This document shows, piece after piece, positions 44,449-53,905 of a stretch of 64,000 bases of DNA. This stretch comes from Streptomyces capitiformicae (lineage in GTDB: Bacteria; Actinomycetota; Actinomycetes; Streptomycetales; Streptomycetaceae): NCBI RefSeq assembly GCF_002214185.1, contig NZ_CP022161.1:1240001-1304000 (forward strand). The letters are read 5' to 3'. The translations under genes were made by a program, and so were the position numbers. Under the pieces are notes generated by a model that was not told the origin of the DNA, ran no database searches, and was given only the letters and a program-made list of their open reading frames with translations. Position 1 is the stretch's first letter. Each line of letters starts with the position of its first letter.

Positions 44449-44779
44449 GTGATCCGGGTGATGGTGGTCGACGAATGGCCCTGGTGCGGTCCGGCTTAAA
44501 GCCAGAGCCATCCCGGGGCGGGCCCGGCGATCGACGACGTCGAGGCGGCCCGGGTGGGACGGCTGACCGAGCGGGAGCGCGAGGTGCTCGTGCTGGTAGC
44601 GGAGGGGTTGTCTCAACGCCGACGCCGACGCCGACGTCGGCGACCGTGTCCGTCTCGGCGCGGGCACGGTGAAGGACCACGTCAGCGCGTTCCTGACCAA
44701 GTTGCGGGGTGGGCAGCCGGGTCCGGGCGGCCCTGCTCGCCCAGCGGGCCGGGCTACTGGACGACGGAGGGCGGCGCTC
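44449..44779 (+). pseudogene. Wrecked NarL/LuxR-type response regulator
   Basis: The fragment begins VIRVMVVDE, as response regulators do, then jumps almost at once to the C-terminal HTH (VGRLTEREREVLVLVAEGLS ... GTVKDHVSAFLTKLR ... VGSRVRAALLAQRAGLLDDG). The entire receiver domain is missing, and the pieces lie in different frames. A GACGCC expansion replaces the HTH centre. It would have been the partner of the histidine kinase at 45.3 kb. Confidence 0.82.
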
Positions 44780-44953
44780 GTCGGGGACCGGGCGATGACA
44801 GGGTGCGGGGCCGGGAGGGAGGGGCGGCCGGTGACAGCGGGCGGGGGCCGGGAGGGACGACCGACGACGGCACCCCGAGCCCGGAGGGAAGAACGACCGA
44901 CAACAGCGCCCGAAGCCCGGAGCGGGGGACGACCGATGACCACATCCCAAACC
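44780..44953. other. Non-coding stretch between regulator remnant and minisatellite
   Basis: G-rich sequence made of CGGGAGGGACGACCGACGAC-like words, probably degenerate units related to the adjacent array. No gene is supported. Confidence 0.6.
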
Positions 44954-45241
44954 CAAACCAAGAACCCACCGCCAACAGCACCCCGAGCCCGAACCGAGGA
45001 CCCACCGAGCACAGCACCCCCAACCCGAACCGACGACCCACCAAACACAACACCCCCAACCCGAACCGACGACCCACCAAACACAACACCCCCAACCCGA
45101 ACCGACGACCCACCAAACACAACACCCCCAACCCGAACCGACGACCCACCAAACACAACACCCCCAACCCGAACCGACGACCCACCAAACACAACACCCC
45201 CAACCCGAACCGACGACCCACCAAACACAACACCCCCAACC
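44954..45241. repeat. 36-bp minisatellite, T-free on the plus strand
   Basis: Six perfect 36-bp units start at 45026, 45062, 45098, 45134, 45170 and 45206, preceded by two degenerate ones (44954, 44990). In one frame each unit would encode RTDDPPNTTPPT. Perfect units contain no T and few G on this strand. The array is not a CRISPR, because there are no spacers. Confidence 0.95.
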
Positions 45242-45294
45242 CGGAGCGAGCGGCCTGCGATCGCGGTGTCCGGGGCCACGGCGGGGGTCGGCCG

Positions 45295-46419
45295 GTGACC
45301 GGGTGCAGGGGCTGGTGGGCGCGGGTGCCGGAGCCCGTCGTCGATGGTGTCGTCGTGGCGATCGCGGCCGCCGATGTCGCGCTGAACCAGTGGGACGCCT
45401 CCCCCACCGCGACGGCGATCGCCGGAGCGGGCTGTGCCGGGCTCGCACTCCGCAGGCTCTTCCCGCTGCCGGTGTTCGCGTGCACGATCCCGGGCGCCCT
45501 GATGCTGGACATCGTGTTCGCCCCGTTCGCGGCCCTGTTCACCCTGGCCGAACGGTCCCGCGACCGCCGTCTGCTCGGTGTGTGCGCGGTGGTGATGGCC
45601 GTCGCGTCCGCCACCCCGTGGCCGCTGCACCACGCCACCCCGCAGGACAGGACCTGGACGGTGGTCTACTTCTTCTACACCCTCGCCACGGCCGCCGCGC
45701 CCGTCCTGCTGGGCCAACTCGTCCAGGCCAGGCGGGACTTGGCCCGGCGGCTCGTCGAGATCGAGGAGGCGCGGGAGCATGAACGGCTGCTCCACTCCCA
45801 GGCCGTCCTCGCCCGTGAACGCGCCCAGCTGGCCCGCGAGATGCACGACGTCGTCTCGCATCAGGTCAGTTTGATCGCCGTACAGGCCGGTGCCCTCCAA
45901 GTGGCCGCCGCAGACCCGGACTTCAAGGAGGGCGCCCGTACGATCCGCTCCCTCAGCGTCGACACCCTCGACGAACTGCGCCACATGGTGACCCTGCTCA
46001 GGGCCTCCGGCGGCCGCGCCACGGAACTCACCCCGCAGCCCACGCTCGCCGACCTCCAGACGCTCGTCGCCACCAGCGGCATCGACACGGCCCTCACCGG
46101 TGAACTCCCGCCGGACGTCGGCACCACCGGGCAGCGCGCCGTCTACCGCACCGTGCAGGAAGCCCTCACCAACGTCCGCAAACACGCGCCCGGCGCCTCC
46201 GCGACCGTACGGCTGTGGCGGGCCGACGACGGTACCGCCTTCGGTGTCACCGTCACGAACACCCCACCGACCCGCCCCTCGCTCCCTCTCCCCGGCTCCC
46301 GCCAGGGCCTCGTCGGGCTCAAGGAGCGCGCCGAACTCCTGGGCGGAGCCTTCGAGTCGGGCCCCACACCACAGGGCGGTTACGAGGTGAGCCTGCGGAT
46401 ACCGGCCCACAGCGACTGA
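45295..46419 (+). CDS. HisKA_3-type sensor histidine kinase
   Basis: A 374-aa kinase from GTG 45295 (weak G-rich ribosome site). It has several N-terminal membrane spans (about residues 15-125), a coiled linker, the dimerisation/phospho-acceptor box REMHDVVSHQVSLIAVQAGA and a GHKL ATPase domain with N-box VQEALTNVRKHAPG and LVGLKERAELLGG. It is the DesK/NarX-like class. Its expected response regulator immediately upstream is destroyed, so it is either orphaned or uses another partner. Confidence 0.9.
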   Translation: MTGCRGWWARVPEPVVDGVVVAIAAADVALNQWDASPTATAIAGAGCAGLALRRLFPLPVFACTIPGALMLDIVFAPFAALFTLAERSRDRRLLGVCAVVMAVASATPWPLHHATPQDRTWTVVYFFYTLATAAAPVLLGQLVQARRDLARRLVEIEEAREHERLLHSQAVLARERAQLAREMHDVVSHQVSLIAVQAGALQVAAADPDFKEGARTIRSLSVDTLDELRHMVTLLRASGGRATELTPQPTLADLQTLVATSGIDTALTGELPPDVGTTGQRAVYRTVQEALTNVRKHAPGASATVRLWRADDGTAFGVTVTNTPPTRPSLPLPGSRQGLVGLKERAELLGGAFESGPTPQGGYEVSLRIPAHSD

Positions 46420-46436
46420 CAGCCGTCGACCGCACC

Positions 46437-48704
46437 TCAGGAGCGGTTGCCCGGAGCGCACTCGACCCAGACCGTCTTGCCGTGGCGGGCGTGGCGGGTT
46501 CCCCAGCGGTCGGCGAGTTGGGCGACCAGGAACAGTCCGCGTCCGCCCTCGTCGAAGACGCGGGCCCGGCGCAGGTGCGGGGTGGTGCTGCCGGCGTCGG
46601 AGACCTCGCACATGAGGGTGCGGTCGTGGATGAGGCGCAACCTGATCGGCGGGCGGCCATAGCGGATGGCGTTGGTGACGAGTTCGCTGACCACCAGCTC
46701 AGCGGTGAACTCGAGTTCCTCCAGCCCCCAGACGCCCAACTGCCGGGACACGTTCGCCCGGGCCCCGGCGACGGCGGCGGGGCCCGCCTCCACGTCCCAG
46801 GTGACGACCTGCCCCGCTCCGAGGGCACGGGTGCGGGCCAGCAGCAGGGCGACGTCGTCGGGCGGCCGGGCGGGCAGCAGGGCTTCGAGTACGGCGTCGC
46901 AGGCGGCCTCCAGAGAAGGGGCGGGCCGGGCGAGGGCGTCGCGGAGTGCGGCGAGACCCGCGCCGGCGTCCTGGCCGCGTGCCTCCAGCAGGCCGTCCGT
47001 GTAGAGGGCGATCAGACTCCCCTCGGCCAACTCGAACTCCGCCGCCTCGAACGGCAGCCCACCCAGCCCCAACGGCGGCCCGGGCGGCAGATCGAGAACG
47101 TCGACGGTGCCGTCCAGAGCCACCACGGCAGGCAGCACATGCCCCGCCCGGGCGACGGTGCAACGGCGCGAGACGGGGTCGTACACGGCATACAGACAGG
47201 TGGCCGCGGAGTCCCCGCCGGCCTCCTCCTCCCACTCCGTCTCGGTGGCCGCTTCGGTGGACAGGCGGATCACGACGTCGTCGAGGTGGGTGAGGAGTTC
47301 GTCGGGAGGCAGGTCGATGTCGGCCAGGGTGCGTACGGCGGTGCGCAGGCGGCCCATGGTGGCGGCGGCGTGGATGCCGTGGCCGGCGACGTCGCCCACG
47401 ACGAGGGCGACCCGGGCTCCGGAGAGCGGGATGACGTCGTACCAGTCGCCGCCCACGCCCGCCCTGTCGCCGGCGGGCAGGTAGCGGAAGGCGACCTCCA
47501 CCGCGGACTGCGGGGGCGTACGGCGCGGGAGGAGGCTGCGTTGCAGGGTGAGGGCGGTGGCGCGGGCGTGTGTGTAGCGGCGGGCGTTGTCGACGGCCAC
47601 CGCCGCCCGCGCCGCGATCTCCTGGGCGAGGAGCAGATCCTCGTCGCCGAACGGCTCGGGGTTGCGGTGCCGGAAGAACTGGGCGACCCCCAGGGTGGCC
47701 TCCCGCGCACGCAGCGGAACGACCAGGGTCGAGTGGGCCGGGGCCAGGGCCGGGTCGGTGCCGTCCGCGCGGTGGTGCCGGGAGGGGTGGCCGGTGGCCA
47801 GGGCGCGGGCCGGCGGCGACCCATTCGGAAACGTGTGCGACTGCCGTGGGGCGGTCATCGACGCCCGGCCCGACGCCCGGCCCGACGCCCGGCCCGACGC
47901 CCGGCCCGACGCCCGGTCCGACGCCCGGTCCGACGCCGGGTCGGGCCCCACGACCGACCGCAGAGCGACCCGACGCACTACGAGCGGGCCCTCCGGCGGG
48001 GTGCTGTCGTGACCGTGCAGCACGGAGTCGAGCAGGTCGACGGTGACGAGGTCGGCGAACGGTTCGGGGGCGCGGCCGGCGAAGGAATCGCCGTGGGAAC
48101 CGATGGAACCGATGGAACCGATGGAACCGGCGGAGGACTCGGTGGCGAAATCCGCGAGTTCCTGGGTGGTGCGGCCGATGTCCAGGGTGGTGCCGATGCG
48201 CATGCTCGCCTCGTTCACCAGGGACAGCCGCCACCGCAGCCGACGGTCCCGCTCCTCGGTGTACGCCACGAAGCCCCGCCTGGACGAGCGGTCCAGATAC
48301 CCGGTCGCCGCCGCGATCAGCCTGCGCGCCGCCGCGCTGACCAGCTCGGAGTCGTCGGTGAACCGGGGCAGCTCCTGGAGCAGTCGGTCCAGGAGGATGC
48401 CCTGCCCGACCCGGAAGGCCTGCAGCACCAGACTGAAGGGGACGCCGTACCGGGCCAGCCGGCGTATGCGCACCAGCTCGGCGGCCGGCCCCTCGATCCC
48501 GTCCGGCCCGGCACCGCGTTCGAGACCGGAGAGCACAGCGACCACGTGCCCGGCGACGTTCTCCGAGGTCATGGCGTCGGCGTGCTCCCACAGTTCGGGC
48601 ACGTCCCGCCGCAGGCACCGCTCCACCTCGGCGATCAGCTCGTCCGCTCTCGATCCGAGCTCACCCGCGGCACGGGACACCAGACCGTCAGCCGTGAGGT
48701 CCAC
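46437..48704 (-). CDS. SpoIIE-type PP2C phosphatase with GAF and anti-sigma ATPase domains
   Basis: A 755-aa multidomain protein; GTG 48704 was chosen because recognisable sequence starts there. Order: an N-terminal RsbRD-like helical domain (about 1-180), a GAF domain interrupted by a DRASGRAS repeat (about 195-400), a SpoIIE phosphatase domain (DRAGVGGDWYDVIPL, VGDVAGHGIHAAATM; about 410-620), and a C-terminal GHKL ATPase (SELVTNAIRYG, GRGLFLVAQLADRWG). These proteins set the phosphorylation state of anti-anti-sigma factors and can also bind them, controlling stress or developmental sigma factors. Confidence 0.9.
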   Translation of the reverse strand: MDLTADGLVSRAAGELGSRADELIAEVERCLRRDVPELWEHADAMTSENVAGHVVAVLSGLERGAGPDGIEGPAAELVRIRRLARYGVPFSLVLQAFRVGQGILLDRLLQELPRFTDDSELVSAAARRLIAAATGYLDRSSRRGFVAYTEERDRRLRWRLSLVNEASMRIGTTLDIGRTTQELADFATESSAGSIGSIGSIGSHGDSFAGRAPEPFADLVTVDLLDSVLHGHDSTPPEGPLVVRRVALRSVVGPDPASDRASDRASGRASGRASGRASGRASMTAPRQSHTFPNGSPPARALATGHPSRHHRADGTDPALAPAHSTLVVPLRAREATLGVAQFFRHRNPEPFGDEDLLLAQEIAARAAVAVDNARRYTHARATALTLQRSLLPRRTPPQSAVEVAFRYLPAGDRAGVGGDWYDVIPLSGARVALVVGDVAGHGIHAAATMGRLRTAVRTLADIDLPPDELLTHLDDVVIRLSTEAATETEWEEEAGGDSAATCLYAVYDPVSRRCTVARAGHVLPAVVALDGTVDVLDLPPGPPLGLGGLPFEAAEFELAEGSLIALYTDGLLEARGQDAGAGLAALRDALARPAPSLEAACDAVLEALLPARPPDDVALLLARTRALGAGQVVTWDVEAGPAAVAGARANVSRQLGVWGLEELEFTAELVVSELVTNAIRYGRPPIRLRLIHDRTLMCEVSDAGSTTPHLRRARVFDEGGRGLFLVAQLADRWGTRHARHGKTVWVECAPGNRS
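47859..47942 (-). repeat. 12-bp tandem repeat, seven copies, inside the phosphatase gene
   Basis: CGACGCCCGGCC-type units occur at 47859, 47871, 47883, 47895, 47907, 47919 and 47931; the last two or three vary by one base. They encode the (G/D)RAS repeats within the GAF domain. The frame is kept. Confidence 0.9.
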
Positions 48705-48907
48705 AGTCCCGACGTTACGCGCCGACCGGCCGCGCACGCCTCTCGGCCACGTGACGCATCCCACCCCGGGCCCCGCGCCGACCGGATCCGGCCTGCTCAC
48801 CGCCGGCCGGAGACAGGGTCCGCCGCAAAGGCCCGTAAAGGTGGCCGGTTATTGTGACGAGCGAGACGAGGCAAATCGAACGTATGCGGGCTGGCGGAGG
48901 GCACGTG

Positions 48908-50476
48908 GTGTCGGACGAAGGGCGGCTCATCGCCGGGCGCTACCGGCTCACGGAGCAGATCGGCCGTGGCGGTATGGGCACGGTGTGGCGGGCGGGGGAC
49001 GAGGTCCTCGACCGCCAGGTCGCGCTGAAACGGCTGCACGTACAGCCGCACCTCTCCCCCGACGACCTGGTCAGGCTCTACGAGCGCACCCGCCGTGAGG
49101 CGCGCAGCGCCGCCCGTATCGCGCATCCCAACGTGATCGTCGTCCATGACGTCGTGGACGACCACCTCGACGCCGGTGACGGATACGGCGAGGCCGGCGA
49201 CGGGCGGCCCTGCATCGTCATGGAGTACGTCCCGGCGCCCACGCTCGCCGATCTCCTCGGGGACGGCCGGACCATTCCGCCCGAGGACTCGGCCCGTATC
49301 GGCCTGGGCATGGTCGCCGCGCTGCGCGCCGCCCACGCCGCCGGTGTACTGCACCGCGACGTCAAGCCCGGCAACGTCCTGCTCGGCGCCGAGGGACGGG
49401 TCGTCCTCACCGACTTCGGCATCGCGATGACGGCCGACGCCTCGACCCTGACCAAGACGGGCGAGATGGTCGGCTCCATCCACTACATGGCCCCCGAGCG
49501 CATCCGTGGCCAGACGCCCGGCCCCGCCTCGGACCTGTGGGCGCTGGGCGCCACGCTGTACCAGGCGGTGGAGGGACGCCCGCCGTTCCGCCGCCTCACC
49601 GCGATGGAGGCCGCGTATGCCATCGCCGTGGATCCGCTGGAGCCGCTGAAGCAGGGCGGCGCGCTGGAACCCCTCATCGTGGCCCTCCTGTCCAAGGATC
49701 CCGCCGACCGCCCCACGGCGGAGCAGACGGAGGAGGCGCTGCGCGCCGTGGTGTCCGGGGTGACGACGGTGACGCTGCCGAAGCCGGCCTCGCAGGGCTC
49801 GGGCGCCGAGCCGCCGGAGACGGGGCGGGGCCGGGGGCGTGGGAGCCGGGGCGCGGAGCCTGGGCGTGGGCGGGGCAAGCGGGTCCTGGTGCCGGTCGGC
49901 GTCGCGCTCGCCGTCGTGGCCACGGTCGTCGGGGCCACGCTCTACATGCGGGCGGACAACACCACGAACGACTCCGACTCCCGGCAGAACGCGGGTGCCG
50001 CGACCCCCTCGTACTCCCCCTCCCCCGTCCCCGACGGCTTCCACCTGGTCAAGGAGGAGAGCCTCGGGGTCTCCTTCCCCGTGCCGGACGGCTGGAAGCC
50101 AAACAAGCGGACGGCTGAGCAGGTCACCTACGTCGACCCGACCCGCTTGGCCGAAATCAGGATCGGCGTCGTGGATCCTGCGGGCTCGCACCCCATTGCC
50201 CACTTCGCCGACATCGAGGCGAACACGAAGGTCAACTACCCCAACACGTACCGGAAGCTGCGTATGCAGAAGACCACCTTCCGCGGACAGCCGGCCGCCA
50301 TCTGGGAGTTCACGTTCCAGGGCCGGGCCCGGGCCTTCCGCGCCATCGACCTCGGCTTCGGCCGGGAGGGCGAGCGCGAGTACGACATCTATCTCTCGGC
50401 CCCCGACGAGAAGTGGGACACCTACCGCCCGGTCTTCGACAAGGTGAGGGACGGCTTCGTCACGAGCGGGTCCTGA
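48908..50476 (+). CDS. Hanks-type Ser/Thr protein kinase, membrane-anchored
   Basis: A 522-aa protein from GTG 48908 (GGAGG seven bases upstream; GTG 48905 and 48854 are alternatives). The kinase domain (about 10-275) has GRGGMGTVW, VALKRL, HRDVKPGN, DFGIAM and MAPERI. An Arg/Gly-rich linker leads to one transmembrane helix near residue 345 (VLVPVGVALAVVATVVGATLYM). The external C-terminal domain (about 385-522) is not PASTA but a beta-rich module of unknown ligand. It is divergent from the phosphatase gene. Confidence 0.93.
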   Translation: MSDEGRLIAGRYRLTEQIGRGGMGTVWRAGDEVLDRQVALKRLHVQPHLSPDDLVRLYERTRREARSAARIAHPNVIVVHDVVDDHLDAGDGYGEAGDGRPCIVMEYVPAPTLADLLGDGRTIPPEDSARIGLGMVAALRAAHAAGVLHRDVKPGNVLLGAEGRVVLTDFGIAMTADASTLTKTGEMVGSIHYMAPERIRGQTPGPASDLWALGATLYQAVEGRPPFRRLTAMEAAYAIAVDPLEPLKQGGALEPLIVALLSKDPADRPTAEQTEEALRAVVSGVTTVTLPKPASQGSGAEPPETGRGRGRGSRGAEPGRGRGKRVLVPVGVALAVVATVVGATLYMRADNTTNDSDSRQNAGAATPSYSPSPVPDGFHLVKEESLGVSFPVPDGWKPNKRTAEQVTYVDPTRLAEIRIGVVDPAGSHPIAHFADIEANTKVNYPNTYRKLRMQKTTFRGQPAAIWEFTFQGRARAFRAIDLGFGREGEREYDIYLSAPDEKWDTYRPVFDKVRDGFVTSGS

Positions 50477-50491
50477 CCGCCGCGCCGCCTC

Positions 50492-52012
50492 TCATTCCCC
50501 CTGGGGCCCCGTCGGCGCCACATGCACCCGGAACCCGGCGATCCGGTGGGCGGGCCAGGCGCGGGCGTACCGGGGTGGGCGGCCACCCGGGGCGACGAGG
50601 GTGGCGACCGGGACGCGCTCGGCGGTGCGCAGGATGCCCTCGCGGGTGATGTTGGCGTTGTTGCCGCGGGTGTTGCCGGAGGCACAGCCGGCGTAGTAGG
50701 CGATGGGGATGGCGGTGTCACCGGTCAGCAGGCAGGGCGGCCGAACGCCCAGTCGCCGCAGTTCGGCGGCGGCGCGATCCCAGTCGCGGCGGGCCGAGGT
50801 CGTGCGCTCGACGGTGCTCGACAACACCACGTACTGCACCGCCAGATGCCCGACGAGCCCGAGCGCCACGAGCGTCCCGACCACCGGGCGCCAGGCGCCG
50901 CCCGGCCCGGTGACGAGCGTCAGCAGCGCGTCGGCGACCGGGATCACGAGCAGGGCGTACGCGGGGAGCAGGAAGCGGGGAGCGGCGTACCCGATGAGGA
51001 AGAGGTAGGGCACGGCGGCCGTCGCGGCGCAGGCCAGCACCACCAGCGTGGGTGTCCCGCGCCGCGCCCTGAGCGCCACGGCCACCCCGAGCGCGGCGAG
51101 CAGCGGCAGGACGAACCACCATGCCATGACCACCACATGCGGCATGTCACCGGTGCAGGGACGGCACAGTATCCGCCCGCCCAGGCTGCGCAGCTGATCG
51201 TCGACGGCGATGTTCCACCCCAGCCCGCCCTGGATCCGCGAGGCATCGGCGAGCCGCTGCCCCAGCCCGCCGTACTGGACGTACGCCTCGACGACCCACG
51301 CCCCGGCCCCGGTGCCGAGCCCGGCCGACATCGCGAGCAGCAGCCGCGGATGCCACCACCGCCGTACGCCCACGAGCAGAACGAACAGCGGAAGCGTCAC
51401 CCACACGGTGTCGGTGGGCCGCATCCACGCCATCAGCGCGGTTCCGGCGGCCGCGCCCCACAAGGCAGCCCGGTCCGCGGAGTCGGCCCGCGCGCGCAGG
51501 AAGCACCCCACGCAGATGAGCGCACCGACCGCGACCCAGTAGTTGGGCATGGCCTGCGGCCCGTAGAAGAGGGTCACCCACAAGGTGGCGAACAGCGCGC
51601 CCGCGAGTGCCAGTACGCGCACCGGGAACAGCCCCCGCCAGGCGCGCAGGGCGAGGTACAGCCCCAGCCCGGCCAGCACCGCCAGATAGACGCGCAGCAC
51701 CACGGTGGACGACGACCACGAGGCGACCGGTGCCACCAGCAGCGGGACACCACGGGCGCGCGGCGCGCTGAAGAACGACGCCGGCGCGTGCGGACTGACC
51801 TGACTGACGTACACCACCTCGTCCCAGCCGAGCCCCAACCACGGCGGTACGAGGACGAGTTGAGCCAGTGTGAACGCGCCGGCCACGGCGAGGATCGGCG
51901 CAAAGACGGAGAGACGGGCGGCCACGTCGGCCGACGGGCCTGCCGACGCGACGGCCCGCGTCTTCGTACCGGTCTGGGTGCCACCCGAGACGCCGTTCGA
52001 ACTGATGCGCAT
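50492..52012 (-). CDS. Multispan membrane glycosyltransferase-like protein (GT-C type)
   Basis: A 506-aa protein with about 11 transmembrane spans. The first extracytoplasmic loop carries WDEVVY, the Asp-Glu pair expected for polyprenyl-phosphate-sugar-dependent GT-C enzymes (PMT/ArnT-like), and a soluble C-terminal end follows. It is likely to add a sugar to a surface polymer or lipid. It is divergent from the hexapeptide-acyltransferase fusion, which may modify the same glycan. Confidence 0.75.
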   Translation of the reverse strand: MRISSNGVSGGTQTGTKTRAVASAGPSADVAARLSVFAPILAVAGAFTLAQLVLVPPWLGLGWDEVVYVSQVSPHAPASFFSAPRARGVPLLVAPVASWSSSTVVLRVYLAVLAGLGLYLALRAWRGLFPVRVLALAGALFATLWVTLFYGPQAMPNYWVAVGALICVGCFLRARADSADRAALWGAAAGTALMAWMRPTDTVWVTLPLFVLLVGVRRWWHPRLLLAMSAGLGTGAGAWVVEAYVQYGGLGQRLADASRIQGGLGWNIAVDDQLRSLGGRILCRPCTGDMPHVVVMAWWFVLPLLAALGVAVALRARRGTPTLVVLACAATAAVPYLFLIGYAAPRFLLPAYALLVIPVADALLTLVTGPGGAWRPVVGTLVALGLVGHLAVQYVVLSSTVERTTSARRDWDRAAAELRRLGVRPPCLLTGDTAIPIAYYAGCASGNTRGNNANITREGILRTAERVPVATLVAPGGRPPRYARAWPAHRIAGFRVHVAPTGPQGE

Positions 52013-52122
52013 ACCCCGCCTTAGAAGCCACCCATTAATCCGACAAAAGGATTGATTACTCGCCCTCGGTCAGGAGGCGAGGCGCACCGGCCGGTGGCTC
52101 TCCTTCACCCGCCCAGCCTAAC

Positions 52123-53814
52123 GTGCGGCTCATGGATCACCGACAGCCGCCGTCCGTAAGCCACTTCGACCACTGCCCCTGGCTGTTCGAGAAGGAAGCG
52201 ACGGAGGACCAGCGAGCCGCGCAACGGGAGCGGCAGCGGTCGCTCGGCGGGGACAACGAGATCGGCGAGCGGTGCTACGTGGCCGAGTCGGCGGCGGTGT
52301 TCCCCGACCTCCTACGGCTGGGCGACGACTCGTACATCGCCGCCCACGCCTATGTCACCGGAGACCTGACCACCGGCACGGACTGCACCCTGAACCCGTT
52401 CACCGTGGTACGCGGCACGGTCGAGCTGGGCAGTGCCGTGCGCATCGGCGCCCACACCTCCCTCCTCGGCTTCAACCACTCCACCGCCCCCGACCGCCCC
52501 GTCTTCCGGCAACCGCACACCAGCCGCGGCATCACCGTCGGCGACGACGTCTGGATCGGCTCCCACGTGGTCGTGGTCGACGGCGTCACCATCGGCGACC
52601 ACTGCGTCATCGGCGCGGGGTCCGTCGTCACGAAGGACATGCCGGCGTGGACGGTGGCGGCCGGAAACCCGGCCCGCCGGATACGCGACCGCCGGGAGAC
52701 GAGGAGAGAAACCGGTGACGGTGACGTGCTGGCCCGGTTCGCCGACACCGCCCGCGCCCAGGCCGCCGACCTCCTGGCCCGCTGCTGGACCGGCGACCGC
52801 TACGTCGACCGCCCAGGCGCCGAGCCGACCGTACGAGCGCATTGCGACGCCGTGGAGATCGCCGACCTGCTGCTGGGGACCGCCCCTGAGCAACTCGGCA
52901 GCGACGAACACATCGAGCGGCTGAGCGCCCTCCAGGACAAGGAAACGGGCTTGGTACCCGAGTTCGGTGAGCGGGTTCCCCCGATGGACGCGGACGGCTT
53001 CATCGGCGAGGGCGCTCCTCTCTACCACGTACTGTCCGTGGGCTACGCGCTGGACCTCCTGGGCGCCGCCCTCCCCCAACCGGTCCACGGCGTACGGAAC
53101 ATGACGGCCGATCAACTCATCACCCGTCTGGAAGGGTTGCCCTGGCGCGACCACGCCTGGGGCGCCGGCGCCTGGATCGACACCTGGGCCACGGCCGCCC
53201 ACTGGAACCTCCGCCACACCGACGGCGACGGTATGACCCCGGGCTCCCTCGAAGCCCTCTTCGGCTGGCTGCTGACCCGAGCGGACCCCTGGACCGCCAT
53301 GTGGGGCAGCCCTTCGACCGCCACCGGACGCCTCCAGGTCGTGAACGGCTACTACCGGCTCACCCGCGGCTCCTTCGCCCAGTTCGGAGTGCCCGTCCCG
53401 CATCCGGAGCGGGTCGTGGACGCGGTGCTGGACCATGCCCGTGACACCCGCTGGTTCGGTGCGGGCCGCGAGAACGCCTGCAACGTCCTGGACGTCGCCC
53501 ATCCGCTGTGGCTGTGCACACGGCAGCCGGCCGGCGGGGGTGGACGGGACGACGGCTACCGGTCCGCCGAGATCCGCTCCTGGGCCGAACGGCAGCTCAC
53601 GGCCACCCTGGCCCGCTGGCAGGATGGAAAGGGCTTCGGGTTCGGGCCGGGTACGGCAGGGCCGGGGCCGGAGGCGGGTTTGCAGGGTACGGAGATGTGG
53701 CTGGCCATCCTCTGGCTGCTGGCGGACCTGCTGGGCCGCTCCGACGCACTGGGATACCGACCTCGGGGAGTGCACCGGCCGGAGCCGGGGGATGCGTGTA
53801 CGCCGGTCGGATGA
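52123..53814 (+). CDS. Hexapeptide acyltransferase fused to an alpha-helical (toroid-like) domain
   Basis: A 563-aa protein (GTG 52123, or ATG 52132). Residues about 40-195 form a left-handed beta-helix acyltransferase, with hexapeptide repeats and the end motif DVWIGSHVVVVDGVTIGDHCVIGAGSVVTKDMPAWTVAAGNPAR. Residues about 210-545 are a helical domain rich in W/H/G (WGAGAWIDTWATAAHWN, ACNVLDVAHPLWLC) that recalls alpha/alpha-toroid glycan enzymes. The first half suggests O-acetylation of a sugar. The function of the second half is unknown. Confidence 0.8.
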   Translation: MRLMDHRQPPSVSHFDHCPWLFEKEATEDQRAAQRERQRSLGGDNEIGERCYVAESAAVFPDLLRLGDDSYIAAHAYVTGDLTTGTDCTLNPFTVVRGTVELGSAVRIGAHTSLLGFNHSTAPDRPVFRQPHTSRGITVGDDVWIGSHVVVVDGVTIGDHCVIGAGSVVTKDMPAWTVAAGNPARRIRDRRETRRETGDGDVLARFADTARAQAADLLARCWTGDRYVDRPGAEPTVRAHCDAVEIADLLLGTAPEQLGSDEHIERLSALQDKETGLVPEFGERVPPMDADGFIGEGAPLYHVLSVGYALDLLGAALPQPVHGVRNMTADQLITRLEGLPWRDHAWGAGAWIDTWATAAHWNLRHTDGDGMTPGSLEALFGWLLTRADPWTAMWGSPSTATGRLQVVNGYYRLTRGSFAQFGVPVPHPERVVDAVLDHARDTRWFGAGRENACNVLDVAHPLWLCTRQPAGGGGRDDGYRSAEIRSWAERQLTATLARWQDGKGFGFGPGTAGPGPEAGLQGTEMWLAILWLLADLLGRSDALGYRPRGVHRPEPGDACTPVG

Positions 53815-53905
53815 GGCGGGCGAGGCCAACCCCGGGGCTGATGCCAAGGGTTGGCGGCTCGATCACCCTACGGTTGGAGGCCTGCGGTCGCGATCGCCCG
53901 CATCC

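Noticed and set aside
44954..45241. Possible CRISPR or proline-rich surface-protein gene
   Set aside because: There are no spacers. The RTDDPPNTTPPT frame has no signal peptide, ribosome site or flanking domain, and the kinase start lies after the array.
44554..45294. N-terminal 247-residue extension of the histidine kinase
   Set aside because: It would translate a frameshifted regulator remnant and the minisatellite; kinase homology begins only after GTG 45295.
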